Assembly: GCA_007117625.1 (NCBI GenBank)
Contig: SKGE01000032.1
Span: 1 to 43,928 of the forward strand
DNA length: 43,928 nt
Direction: 5' to 3'
Source of the DNA: Candidatus Izemoplasma sp.
GTDB taxonomy: Bacteria; Bacillota_I; Bacilli_A; Izemoplasmatales; Izemoplasmataceae
Shown in pieces: positions 18,999-26,337 of the stretch. The stretch's first letter is position 1. Each line of letters begins with the position of its first letter. Under the pieces are notes generated by a model. That model saw only the letters and a list, made by a program, of their open reading frames with translations, did no database searches and was not told the DNA's origin. A program made the position numbers and the translations under genes.

Positions 18999-21041
18999 TC
19001 ACCCTATACGTTTTAATAATGCCTCAATATCTTCCTGACTTACCAACACATCTCTTGCCTTAGAACCAAGATTTTCTGAAACGATGTTTACTTCTTCTAA
19101 AGCCTCAACAATACTTTGTGCGCGATTAAATCCGATACCAAACCGTTTGCTAATTTTATTAATACTTGCTTCTTGTTGTTCTGCAACAAACCTAGCCACA
19201 TCATAAAAATACTCATCACGATCTAATGATTTAGCAACATTCTTTACCAATGTATCTTGGTCAAACAGATAATTTGGTTTAAGCTGATCCCGGATATAGT
19301 TTGTTACTTTATCGATATCTGAATCTTGGATAAAAGCCCCTTGGACACGAATTTTTCCTTGCCCATTCGTTGCAAAGAGCATATCTCCTCGACCGAGTAG
19401 CTTATCCGCACCACTTGAATCAATAATTGTTTGCGAATCTACATGACTTGACACACTAAATGCGATCCGTGTTGGAATATTTGACTTAATCGTCCCTTTG
19501 ACGACATCTGTGGACGGTCGTTGGGTTGCGATAATTAAATGGATTCCGCACGCTCTTGCTTTTTGAGTCAAGCGTTTTATAGCATCTTCGGTATGTTGTG
19601 AGGACACCATCATTAAATCTGCTAACTCATCAACGACAATGACGATGTATGGCATCTTATCTTCATCGGTTTCAGTATGGTCGTTATAACTATCAATATC
19701 ACGCACACGTTTTTCAGCAAATGTGTTGAACCTGCGATCCATTTCTTCTACGGTCCATCTCAGTGCGGCTGTCGCCGCTTTCGAGTCAGTGATGACTGGT
19801 GTAATCAAGTGTGGGATATCATTGTAGCTCGTAAGCTCAACCATTTTAGGATCAATTAAAACAAGCTTAAGTTCACTCGGTGAATATTTGAGTAATAAAC
19901 TCATTAAAATCGTATTGATACACACACTTTTACCGCTTCCTGTTTGTCCCGCTACAAGTCCATGCGGCATCGTTCGAATGGAACCATACACTGGATTTCC
20001 ATCAATATCTAAACCTAGTGCAACCGTAAGTGCTTGTGCAGCTTTTTTAAATTTCGAGTGTTCAATAATATCAGCAAAATGTACGGTTTGTTTAATCTCG
20101 TTTGGCACTTCAATTCCAACCGTAGACTTTCCAGGAATAGGAGCCTCAATCCGAATCTCTGTAGCTGCTAAAGCCATTTTTAAGTTGTCCGATATACCGG
20201 TGACTTTCTTAACATTAACACCTTTATCTAAAACAATCTCATACCTTGTCACGGTTGGACCTTGTGTGTGTTTTAGAACGCTTGCACCAACATTGAACTC
20301 TTCAAAAGTTTTATTAAGTATGTCAATTTGTTTTTCAATCGACGCTTTTAAATCAGGCATACTTTCTTGAGGTTTTGAAATTAAAGTTGCTGGTGGCAGC
20401 TGGTAATTTTTTGTTGCCGAAGCATTTGACTTAACAAACGTTTCGTTCGGTAATGTTTTGGGTGGATTTACATCAGTCTGCGTTTGTTCCACGGTTTCAA
20501 TCGGTTCATGATTGGTGACAGGTTCCGAGACTTTTTCCGGACTTTCTTCACGGTCACTTCGAAGCGATGTTTGAACAGTTCGTTCTTCCTCCCTTTTTTC
20601 AATGCCAACACGATGCGTAGTAGGTGGAGCATTAGAAACTGTATTTGTCTCATTAGGGTGTTCCTCATTTGATTCTAATACTGTCGCTTTAACAATCCGA
20701 CCACTTTTTCCTTCTTGAGCATCTAATACCTCTTGGAGGTTTTTCCCTTTGACCAAATCAAATTCTGGATACTCACTGCCATATCTTGCAATGATTTCAT
20801 CTTTTGATAATTTTGGCCGGGTTCGAAAAGAGTCAAGTTTATCGAGATCTCTTTTTTGATTGGTCATCACAGGTATAACGATCTCATCTTTAACATTTTT
20901 CCCAAAAATCGGGCTTACAAAGCGGTTTTTTTCATACTTATGCTTTTCGCGTTCTTCAATAATTTCATACACCTGAAAAGGTCGTTCATCAGGAGAACGA
21001 TATTGCGGAGGAACGATTTTTTTCTGGCGTTTAAAAAACAT
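18999..21041 (-). CDS. FtsK/SpoIIIE-type DNA translocase without membrane domain
   Basis: Hexameric ATPase that pumps chromosomal DNA during segregation. The 680-aa protein has a charged, Pro/Glu-rich N-terminus (1-230), the alpha domain (230-350), Walker A GQTGSGKS (365-372) and Walker B IVIVVDELAD (466-475). A C-terminal gamma winged helix (about 615-680, FGIGFNRAQSIVEALE) would read orienting sequences. No transmembrane segment is present, unlike FtsK and SpoIIIE, so it resembles the soluble SftA of Bacillus. The trx-like gene lies upstream. Confidence 0.93.
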   Translation of the reverse strand: MFFKRQKKIVPPQYRSPDERPFQVYEIIEEREKHKYEKNRFVSPIFGKNVKDEIVIPVMTNQKRDLDKLDSFRTRPKLSKDEIIARYGSEYPEFDLVKGKNLQEVLDAQEGKSGRIVKATVLESNEEHPNETNTVSNAPPTTHRVGIEKREEERTVQTSLRSDREESPEKVSEPVTNHEPIETVEQTQTDVNPPKTLPNETFVKSNASATKNYQLPPATLISKPQESMPDLKASIEKQIDILNKTFEEFNVGASVLKHTQGPTVTRYEIVLDKGVNVKKVTGISDNLKMALAATEIRIEAPIPGKSTVGIEVPNEIKQTVHFADIIEHSKFKKAAQALTVALGLDIDGNPVYGSIRTMPHGLVAGQTGSGKSVCINTILMSLLLKYSPSELKLVLIDPKMVELTSYNDIPHLITPVITDSKAATAALRWTVEEMDRRFNTFAEKRVRDIDSYNDHTETDEDKMPYIVIVVDELADLMMVSSQHTEDAIKRLTQKARACGIHLIIATQRPSTDVVKGTIKSNIPTRIAFSVSSHVDSQTIIDSSGADKLLGRGDMLFATNGQGKIRVQGAFIQDSDIDKVTNYIRDQLKPNYLFDQDTLVKNVAKSLDRDEYFYDVARFVAEQQEASINKISKRFGIGFNRAQSIVEALEEVNIVSENLGSKARDVLVSQEDIEALLKRIG

Positions 21042-21059
21042 AAAAACACATCCCTTTAC

Positions 21060-21377
21060 TTAAACGTTACTATCTAAAAATGCTTTTACTTGCTCAAATG
21101 TTTTCCTAAATTTATCGACATATCTCGCTGTAACGCGATCATTTTTATAAACAACAAATCCGGGGACTCCATAAATATTTAAGTCCATCGCAACACTAGG
21201 CAATACTTCTCGTTCAACGCGATAAAAACTCACGCCATCGTACATTGTTTTAAAGTGTGGCCAGTACTTATCTGCATAGGCACAATCTGGACACCATTCG
21301 CTGATAAACATAACAACTTTATAGCCATCTTTTTGTAACATATCCTCGTAAGCTTTTAAGGTTTTAATCTCACTCAT
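21060..21377 (-). CDS. Thioredoxin-like protein
   Basis: Thioredoxin-fold protein of about 105 aa with redox motif WCPDC (about residues 28-32) and the cis-Pro loop GVPGFVVYKN. It is probably a cytoplasmic disulfide reductase, but the partner is unknown. The CPDC sequence differs from CGPC of classical thioredoxin. Three ATGs lie near the start; the one at 21377 overlaps the upstream stop in an ATGAGTGA arrangement. The other two are at 21389 and 21380. It is coupled to the membrane protein gene upstream. Confidence 0.83.
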   Translation of the reverse strand: MSEIKTLKAYEDMLQKDGYKVVMFISEWCPDCAYADKYWPHFKTMYDGVSFYRVEREVLPSVAMDLNIYGVPGFVVYKNDRVTARYVDKFRKTFEQVKAFLDSNV

Positions 21378-22104
21378 CATCTTCACCATCTTCTAAGGCT
21401 TTAAGTTCTTTATCCACCAAGTCAAAATCAACATCTTTATCAAATAATTTTTTCGAGTAAACCTTGATTGTTTCTTCCCCAACAACAGCGAGAATCATCA
21501 AAGATATCTTAGTTGAGACAAAATCAACACTCTTATTAATCACAAGTTTTCTAAACCAATACGCTGGGTTCATAACATTAACAGCAGCCAATGTATACTT
21601 CATGGTTGTTTTAACCGCTTTACTCTTTGCAGCTTTGACAAGTTTTTTCTCATCGATTGCTTTTTTGGTTTCATACATGCGCACTAACTTCGTTATCCGA
21701 ATATTACGCGTATTTTTTAAAATAGGTTGGTCCAAAATTTTCTCAACGCGCTGCGTAATATAATAATTCAATACAAGCATTTCATCTACGCTTAACTCAA
21801 GCATTGGATATTTCGATTTTGGAAAATAGTATGTTGCAATATCTTCAATCAACTCATACGACAAATCAAAAGTAAGCTTTCCAACTTGTTTACCTGATTT
21901 CTTTTCTTTTTTAAAAGCTTTTTGCTTTTCTGTAACGAGTGCTCTCAACGCCTCTTCATCGACTTCTTCATCGGAACGCTTTGAAGACTTAAAGTCCATC
22001 CCTTTTCCCCGTACGATAAAGTAGACATATAAGATAGAAAATAATATAAAGCCTGAGAGAATTCCTAATAAAAAGTTAATCACTCCAGAGAATGAAAAGT
22101 CCAT
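21370..22104 (-). CDS. Unrecognised single-pass membrane protein
   Basis: Not recognised. The 244-aa protein has one N-terminal transmembrane segment (about residues 8-31) with a short outside end. A Lys/Glu-rich linker (37-72) and a mostly helical cytoplasmic domain follow; visible strings include YYFPKSKYPMLELS and NPAYWFRKLVINK. The C-terminus is acidic (ALEDGEDDE). It leads a transcript that continues into the thioredoxin-like gene, the DNA translocase, lepB, rbgA and rnhB. An AGAGGTGATG site precedes the ATG. A role in the cell envelope is only a guess. Confidence 0.7.
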   Translation of the reverse strand: MDFSFSGVINFLLGILSGFILFSILYVYFIVRGKGMDFKSSKRSDEEVDEEALRALVTEKQKAFKKEKKSGKQVGKLTFDLSYELIEDIATYYFPKSKYPMLELSVDEMLVLNYYITQRVEKILDQPILKNTRNIRITKLVRMYETKKAIDEKKLVKAAKSKAVKTTMKYTLAAVNVMNPAYWFRKLVINKSVDFVSTKISLMILAVVGEETIKVYSKKLFDKDVDFDLVDKELKALEDGEDDE

Positions 22105-22175
22105 TCACACATCACCTCTTTGATATATTATATCATAGATTACTCGAATAAACGGACTACAAAAGAATAAATAAT

Positions 22176-22204
22176 TTGCCTTAAAGTAGCCTTTGTGCGA
22201 TAAT
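22176..22204 (+). promoter_or_regulatory. Possible promoter of the HAD phosphatase
   Basis: Plus strand: -35 TTGCCT (22176-22181), 17-base spacer, -10 GATAAT (22199-22204). The predicted start falls at the ribosome-binding site, so the leader would be very short. For this reason the call is tentative. Confidence 0.4.
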
Positions 22205-22221
22205 GTTTTAAGGTGATAAAA

Positions 22222-23046
22222 ATGAAAAAATATCTAATTGCACTAGATTTAGATGGCACGTTACTATATGATTGGGAAACCTTAAAACCAAGCACTGCTC
22301 GATACTTAAAATCTTTACAGGATGAAGGGCATACTTTGGTCATTGCAACCGGAAGACCTTATCGAAGCAGTGAACGCTTCTACAACTTGTTAGACTTAAA
22401 TACACCAATGATCAACTATAATGGTGGCCTAATCTCATGGCGTAAAAACCCGGATTTTGAAGAAATAAGCCACTTTGTATCAAGAGAGGCCATTTTAGAT
22501 ATCTTCGCACACACGAAAAAACATATCGATAATGCTTTTTGTGAGATTCGAGATGACATCTATTTGTTGGAAAAACGTGAAGAAATCATGGGGTTGTTAC
22601 ACTACTTCAATGGCGCTAAACTCCATGTCGGACCGTTTGATGAAACCTTACCAAGTGATCCTCACGGGTTTATTGTAGTCGCAAACAAAAGCGAAGGACA
22701 TCACATTGAAAACTATGTTAAAAAGCACTATAAAGACGAGATATTGGTCCGAAACTGGGGCGATGATTATCAGTTTATCATCGAGCTCTATACCCCTAAA
22801 ACAAACAAGGGACACGCTTTAGATTATGTCGCAAAAACGCTGGGCTTCAAACCTGAAGATATCATCGCTTTCGGAGATGGACATAACGATATTGAGATGC
22901 TTCAATATGCAGAGATTGGTGTCGCAATGAAAAATGCGCATCCAGAACTTTTAGAAGTCGCCGACTATGTGAGTCCTTATAAAAACACTGAGTTCGCCAT
23001 CGAAAAATTCTTAAAAGCACATTTAAGCAAAAAACCTATCGAATAA
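22222..23046 (+). CDS. Cof-type HAD-superfamily phosphatase
   Basis: Cytoplasmic phosphatase of the HAD IIB group (274 aa) acting on sugar phosphates or similar small molecules; the substrate is unknown. The nucleophile motif is LDLDGT (Asp9, Asp11), motif II is VIATGRPY, and motif IV is FGDGHNDIEM. The C2B cap lies between them. The ATG at 22222 follows AAGGTGAT at good spacing; an in-frame GTG nine bases upstream overlaps that site and is rejected. One of only two complete rightward genes in the window. Confidence 0.9.
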   Translation: MKKYLIALDLDGTLLYDWETLKPSTARYLKSLQDEGHTLVIATGRPYRSSERFYNLLDLNTPMINYNGGLISWRKNPDFEEISHFVSREAILDIFAHTKKHIDNAFCEIRDDIYLLEKREEIMGLLHYFNGAKLHVGPFDETLPSDPHGFIVVANKSEGHHIENYVKKHYKDEILVRNWGDDYQFIIELYTPKTNKGHALDYVAKTLGFKPEDIIAFGDGHNDIEMLQYAEIGVAMKNAHPELLEVADYVSPYKNTEFAIEKFLKAHLSKKPIE

Positions 23047-23072
23047 CAAACATGTTATTTGATAGGTTTTTT
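23029..23072. terminator. Bidirectional intrinsic terminator
   Basis: A 14-bp stem (23035-23048 and 23053-23066, one G-U pair) with loop AACA is flanked by A6 (23029-23034) and T6 (23067-23072). It therefore works for the rightward HAD gene, whose last codons and stop are inside the left arm, and for the leftward ffh transcript arriving from the right. Confidence 0.9.
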
Positions 23073-23122
23073 AATAGTTACCATTTCTAAATAGACTACA
23101 ATAAAACGGTTTCAAACATTTA

Positions 23123-23365
23123 CTAGTTCTTTTTATTGTCAAAAACATCATCATAATCTTCAAAGAAGTCGTCATAATCTTCGAAAAAGTCTTCGTACTC
23201 ATCATCAATTTTATCCCGCATGGCTTGATTCTCAGAGCGATTATCATTTTTCATACGTTTGTTTTCATAAAAAGACCTTTGATGCTTGATTCGACTTCGA
23301 TCAAGCGCAAATGAAATTGCTGATACCATAACTAAGAATCCAATGATTAAAAATATGACATTCAT
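23123..23365 (-). CDS. Small membrane protein with acidic-aromatic tail
   Basis: Not recognised. The 80-aa protein has one N-terminal transmembrane helix (about residues 3-20), a basic patch (22-42) and a very acidic tail (54-76). The tail is built from repeated Glu/Asp-Asp-Phe/Tyr units (EDFFEDYDDFFEDYDDVF). An AAGGGATG site sits 8-9 bases before the ATG, and the gene follows ffh by 18 bases with no terminator between. These points favour a real gene co-transcribed with ftsY-ylxM-ffh. A link to protein targeting is only an inference. Confidence 0.65.
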   Translation of the reverse strand: MNVIFLIIGFLVMVSAISFALDRSRIKHQRSFYENKRMKNDNRSENQAMRDKIDDEYEDFFEDYDDFFEDYDDVFDNKKN

Positions 23366-23383
23366 AAAATCATCCCTTCACGT

Positions 23384-24787
23384 TTAAAATCTAAATCCGC
23401 CGCGATTTTTTCCTTTTCCTTTTTTCTGTTTTCTAGGTGCTTGTTGCATACTTTTCATAGGATTACTTGGATCAATTTGATTGGGATCCATTTTAGACAT
23501 ACGCTTAAACATTTGAACTTGCTGATCTAAGTTATCAATCAACTTATTGACATCAGATACGCGTCTTCCTGATCCTTGTGCAACCCTTCTTCTTCTTGAA
23601 CTACTACGCTTTAATAAATCGGGATTACGTCTTTCTTTCTCGGTCATTGACTGGATTAATGCTTCTAAATAAACCAGCTGTTTATCATCAACATTCGCAT
23701 TTTTTGTTAATTTACTCATGCCTGGAATCATCTTCATGAGCCCTCCTAAAGAGCCCATTCTACGAATCATTTTCATCTGCTTTAAAAAATCATTGTAGTT
23801 ATATTTACCTGACATCATTTTCTCCATCATATTCATCATGTCAGATTCATCAACATTTTCAGTCACTTTGTCAATGAGCGTTAAAACATCACCCATGCCA
23901 AGAATACGACTTGCCATGCGTTCAGGATGGAATACATCGAAATCATCTAACTTTTCCCCAAGTCCCATAAATTTAATGGGAACTTGTGTCACTTGTCGAA
24001 GTGATAAAGCTGCTCCACCACGGGTATCCCCATCAAGCTTGGTTATAATGCTTCCGCTAACTCCTAAAGCGGTATGGAAATGTTCGGCGACACTGACTGC
24101 GTCTTGACCTGTCATAGCATCTAAAACAAGCAAAATTTCATCGGGATTAATCGCTGATTTAATTTTAACAATCTCATCCATCATTGTGGTATCGATATGT
24201 AAACGTCCTGCGGTATCAAAAATGATAAAATCAATATCTTTATCATTTGCATAAAGCAGGGCATCTTGTGCTATTTTTTCAGGTTTCTCGTTAGTACCTC
24301 TTTCAAAAACTTCTATATTCAGTTGTTTTCCTAACGTGACAAGCTGTTCTACCGCAGCTGGACGGTAAACATCTAAAGCTACTAACAAAGGCTTTTTAGC
24401 ATGCTTTTTACGCATATAAGATGCTAGCTTACCAGCCGTCGTTGTCTTCCCTGATCCTTGAAGTCCCGTCAGCATCACGGTTGTTTTACCTGATGTTTTT
24501 AAGGCGAACTCACTCGTATCGCCACCAAGTAGTTCCTTCAGCTCTTCGTGTACAACTTTTACGACTTGCTGTGAAGGATTTAATCCTTTAAAGATTTTTT
24601 CATTAAGTGCCTTTTCTTTTACCGACTTCGTAAAGCTTTTAACAACCTTAAAGTTGACATCGGCTTCAAGCAAACTCAAGCGCACTTCGCGCATCATTTC
24701 TTCAATATCTTTTTCGGTAAGTCTCGCTTTTCCGGTCATGCGACGCATCGCCATTTGTAAGCGATCCGATAACTGATCAAATGCCAT
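23384..24787 (-). CDS. ffh: Signal recognition particle protein
   Basis: GTPase that binds signal sequences and SRP RNA and delivers ribosomes to FtsY. The 467-aa protein has the N domain (1-90), the G domain with P-loop GLQGSGKTTT (108-117), DTAGR and TKLDGDTRGG, and a Met-rich M domain (about 315-430) with the RNA-binding SSRRRRVAQGSG stretch. The tail is basic (KQKKGKGKNRGG). It lies directly after ylxM. The SRP RNA gene itself was not found in the window. Confidence 0.97.
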   Translation of the reverse strand: MAFDQLSDRLQMAMRRMTGKARLTEKDIEEMMREVRLSLLEADVNFKVVKSFTKSVKEKALNEKIFKGLNPSQQVVKVVHEELKELLGGDTSEFALKTSGKTTVMLTGLQGSGKTTTAGKLASYMRKKHAKKPLLVALDVYRPAAVEQLVTLGKQLNIEVFERGTNEKPEKIAQDALLYANDKDIDFIIFDTAGRLHIDTTMMDEIVKIKSAINPDEILLVLDAMTGQDAVSVAEHFHTALGVSGSIITKLDGDTRGGAALSLRQVTQVPIKFMGLGEKLDDFDVFHPERMASRILGMGDVLTLIDKVTENVDESDMMNMMEKMMSGKYNYNDFLKQMKMIRRMGSLGGLMKMIPGMSKLTKNANVDDKQLVYLEALIQSMTEKERRNPDLLKRSSSRRRRVAQGSGRRVSDVNKLIDNLDQQVQMFKRMSKMDPNQIDPSNPMKSMQQAPRKQKKGKGKNRGGFRF

Positions 24788-25114
24788 TTATTCCACCTTC
24801 TCCAATGCTTCAAGTAACTCATTAACCTTGAGTTTATCTGATCTATCTTTAAGTGCTTCAATAATCTTCGTGCGTGCTTTGTGTTTTTCTAATAAGTTTA
24901 TTTTATGCTCAAAATCGTACAGTTTATTAACGGTACGTTTCAGCTGATCATGAACGGCGTTTCGACTAATCCGCTCAAGTTCAGCTATTTCGCTTAACGT
25001 ATAGTTTTGATGGTAGTAGTACTCAATAAAATTTCGTTGTTTCTCGGTTAGCAAAGGGTAATAAAAACGATAAAGTTGATTGATTTCAACAAACTGCTCT
25101 AAGATCTTACTCAT
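24788..25114 (-). CDS. ylxM: YlxM-family helix-turn-helix protein
   Basis: A 108-aa cytoplasmic protein with a sigma-70 region 4-like helix-turn-helix (LSEIAELERISRNAVHDQLKRT, about residues 36-57), typical of the YlxM/UPF0122 family. The family is usually encoded beside ffh and is proposed to influence SRP function. The start overlaps the ftsY stop by four bases (ATGA). Confidence 0.92.
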   Translation of the reverse strand: MSKILEQFVEINQLYRFYYPLLTEKQRNFIEYYYHQNYTLSEIAELERISRNAVHDQLKRTVNKLYDFEHKINLLEKHKARTKIIEALKDRSDKLKVNELLEALEKVE

Positions 25115-26076
25115 ACGATATCAGAAAACAATCCGTAGATGTATTCTTCAATATCAAAATACTCTAAATCTTCAATACCTTCGCCTAAACCAACAAGTTT
25201 TACAGGAATATCTAGTGTTTCTTTAACCGCTAACGCAATCCCACCTTTAGCCGTTCCATCTAACTTTGTTAACACGACTCCCGTTAAATGCGTTACTTCA
25301 TTAAATATTTTTGCTTGATTCATTCCGTTTTGTCCAGTAGTCGCATCTAATACTAGTAAGGTTTCATGCGGTGCTAATTCAATCTCACGGCGAATCACAC
25401 GATGAATCTTTTCAAGCTCTTTCATTAAGTTCGCTTTATTTTGTAACCTTCCTGCGGTGTCGCATAACAAAACATCAATATCATGTTTTTTTGCATAGCT
25501 AATTGCATCGAACATCACACTTGATGGGTCACTTCCCGCAGGTTTCTCAAAAAACTCACACCCTACACGCTCACTCCAAATGCGTAATTGATTGATTGCT
25601 CCAGCGCGAAAGGTATCTCCCGCTACCATCATAACACGTTTGCCTTCTTGTTGTAAGAGGTGTGCTACTTTACCAATCGTTGTCGTTTTACCAACACCAT
25701 TAACCCCAACAAATAACAACACAGATAGATCGTGATCAACATCTAAGTTTGTATCGACAATGTCTTCTTTAACATACTTCTTAAACATTTCTTCAACGAT
25801 AATCTCACGTAAATCTTCGGCGTTTTCGATGTGCTTTAGTTCAACGGTTTCACGCAAGTAGTTAACGAATGATAAAACCACATCAACACCCATATCAGCC
25901 ATAATAAATACTTCTTCAATTTCTTCGAAAAGATCATCATCAATCTTATTACCGCTACGCAATAGCTCGTCGAGTTGAGAGAAGACATTTCGGCGTGTTT
26001 TTTCCATACCAATTCTATATTTTTGTGCTTTTTGTTTCTTCTGTTTACTCTGAAACAATTTCTTAATAAATCCCAT
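25111..26076 (-). CDS. ftsY: SRP receptor GTPase FtsY
   Basis: Membrane-associated receptor for Ffh. The 321-aa protein has a short basic N-terminus (GFIKKLFQSKQKKQK) in place of the long acidic A domain, then the N domain and the G domain with GVNGVGKTTT (124-133 from the chosen ATG), DTAGR and LTKLDGTAKGG. The start at 26076 has a GGTGA site; an upstream in-frame alternative seven codons earlier lacks one. First gene of ftsY-ylxM-ffh. Confidence 0.96.
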   Translation of the reverse strand: MGFIKKLFQSKQKKQKAQKYRIGMEKTRRNVFSQLDELLRSGNKIDDDLFEEIEEVFIMADMGVDVVLSFVNYLRETVELKHIENAEDLREIIVEEMFKKYVKEDIVDTNLDVDHDLSVLLFVGVNGVGKTTTIGKVAHLLQQEGKRVMMVAGDTFRAGAINQLRIWSERVGCEFFEKPAGSDPSSVMFDAISYAKKHDIDVLLCDTAGRLQNKANLMKELEKIHRVIRREIELAPHETLLVLDATTGQNGMNQAKIFNEVTHLTGVVLTKLDGTAKGGIALAVKETLDIPVKLVGLGEGIEDLEYFDIEEYIYGLFSDIV

Positions 26077-26132
26077 AAAATCACCACTTTCTTCCAAAAG
26101 GTATTATACCATACGATGACATTTTTCTAAAT

Positions 26133-26174
26133 AAAAAACCCTATAGAAAGGGAAAATCCGCCTCTCGGCGGATT
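26133..26174 (-). terminator. Tandem terminator hairpins downstream of topA and the small RNA
   Basis: Minus strand: a GC-rich hairpin with loop GAGA (26155-26174), then a small CCCT/AGGG hairpin (26139-26152), then T6 (26133-26138). It could end both the small RNA and any read-through from topA, and it separates them from ftsY. Confidence 0.75.
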
Positions 26175-26250
26175 AAGGAAGGGGATGTGTGAATAATAAA
26201 ATTATTCACCATGCTATGTAAGGGATAAGTCGCTACCTCTCAGTAGCAAC
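26133..26250 (-). ncRNA. Candidate small RNA between topA and ftsY
   Basis: A transcript of about 115-120 bases is predicted from its own promoter (26254-26282). Hairpin 1 (26229-26250) is an 8-bp stem with loop TGAGAG. Hairpin 2 (26189-26209) is a 9-bp stem with a 3-base loop. The terminal hairpin (26155-26174) is an 8-bp stem with loop GAGA. A weaker 4-bp hairpin and a T6 tract (26133-26138) follow. Between hairpins lie C-rich unpaired stretches UUAUCCCU (26221-26228) and ACAUCCCCUUCCUU (26175-26188). No coding frame with a ribosome-binding site was found. It is not recognised as 6S, tmRNA, RNase P or SRP RNA. Confidence 0.65.
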
Positions 26251-26253
26251 TAC

Positions 26254-26282
26254 ATCATAGCACACCTTTTTTTTTGTGTCAA
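26254..26282 (-). promoter_or_regulatory. Near-consensus promoter of the candidate small RNA
   Basis: Minus strand: -35 TTGACA (26277-26282, perfect), 17-base spacer containing an A9 run, -10 TATGAT (26254-26259). Predicted start is near 26247-26251. No protein gene lies within the next 170 bases on this strand, so the promoter points to an RNA product. Confidence 0.8.
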
Positions 26283-26337
26283 TAAGTATCCCCTTAAATT
26301 AATTCTAAATGCAAAATCATGACTTTAAGTTACTTTT

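Noticed and set aside
26141-26212. A 23-codon minus-strand frame starting MVNNFIIH inside the small-RNA region
   Set aside because: There is no ribosome-binding site upstream, and it runs through hairpin 2 and the terminator hairpins, so base pairing explains the sequence better than coding.
26188-26280. A plus-strand small RNA ending in the T9 run at 26267-26275
   Set aside because: The hairpins can be drawn on either strand, but only the minus strand has a near-consensus promoter. The T9 run is the A-rich spacer of that promoter.
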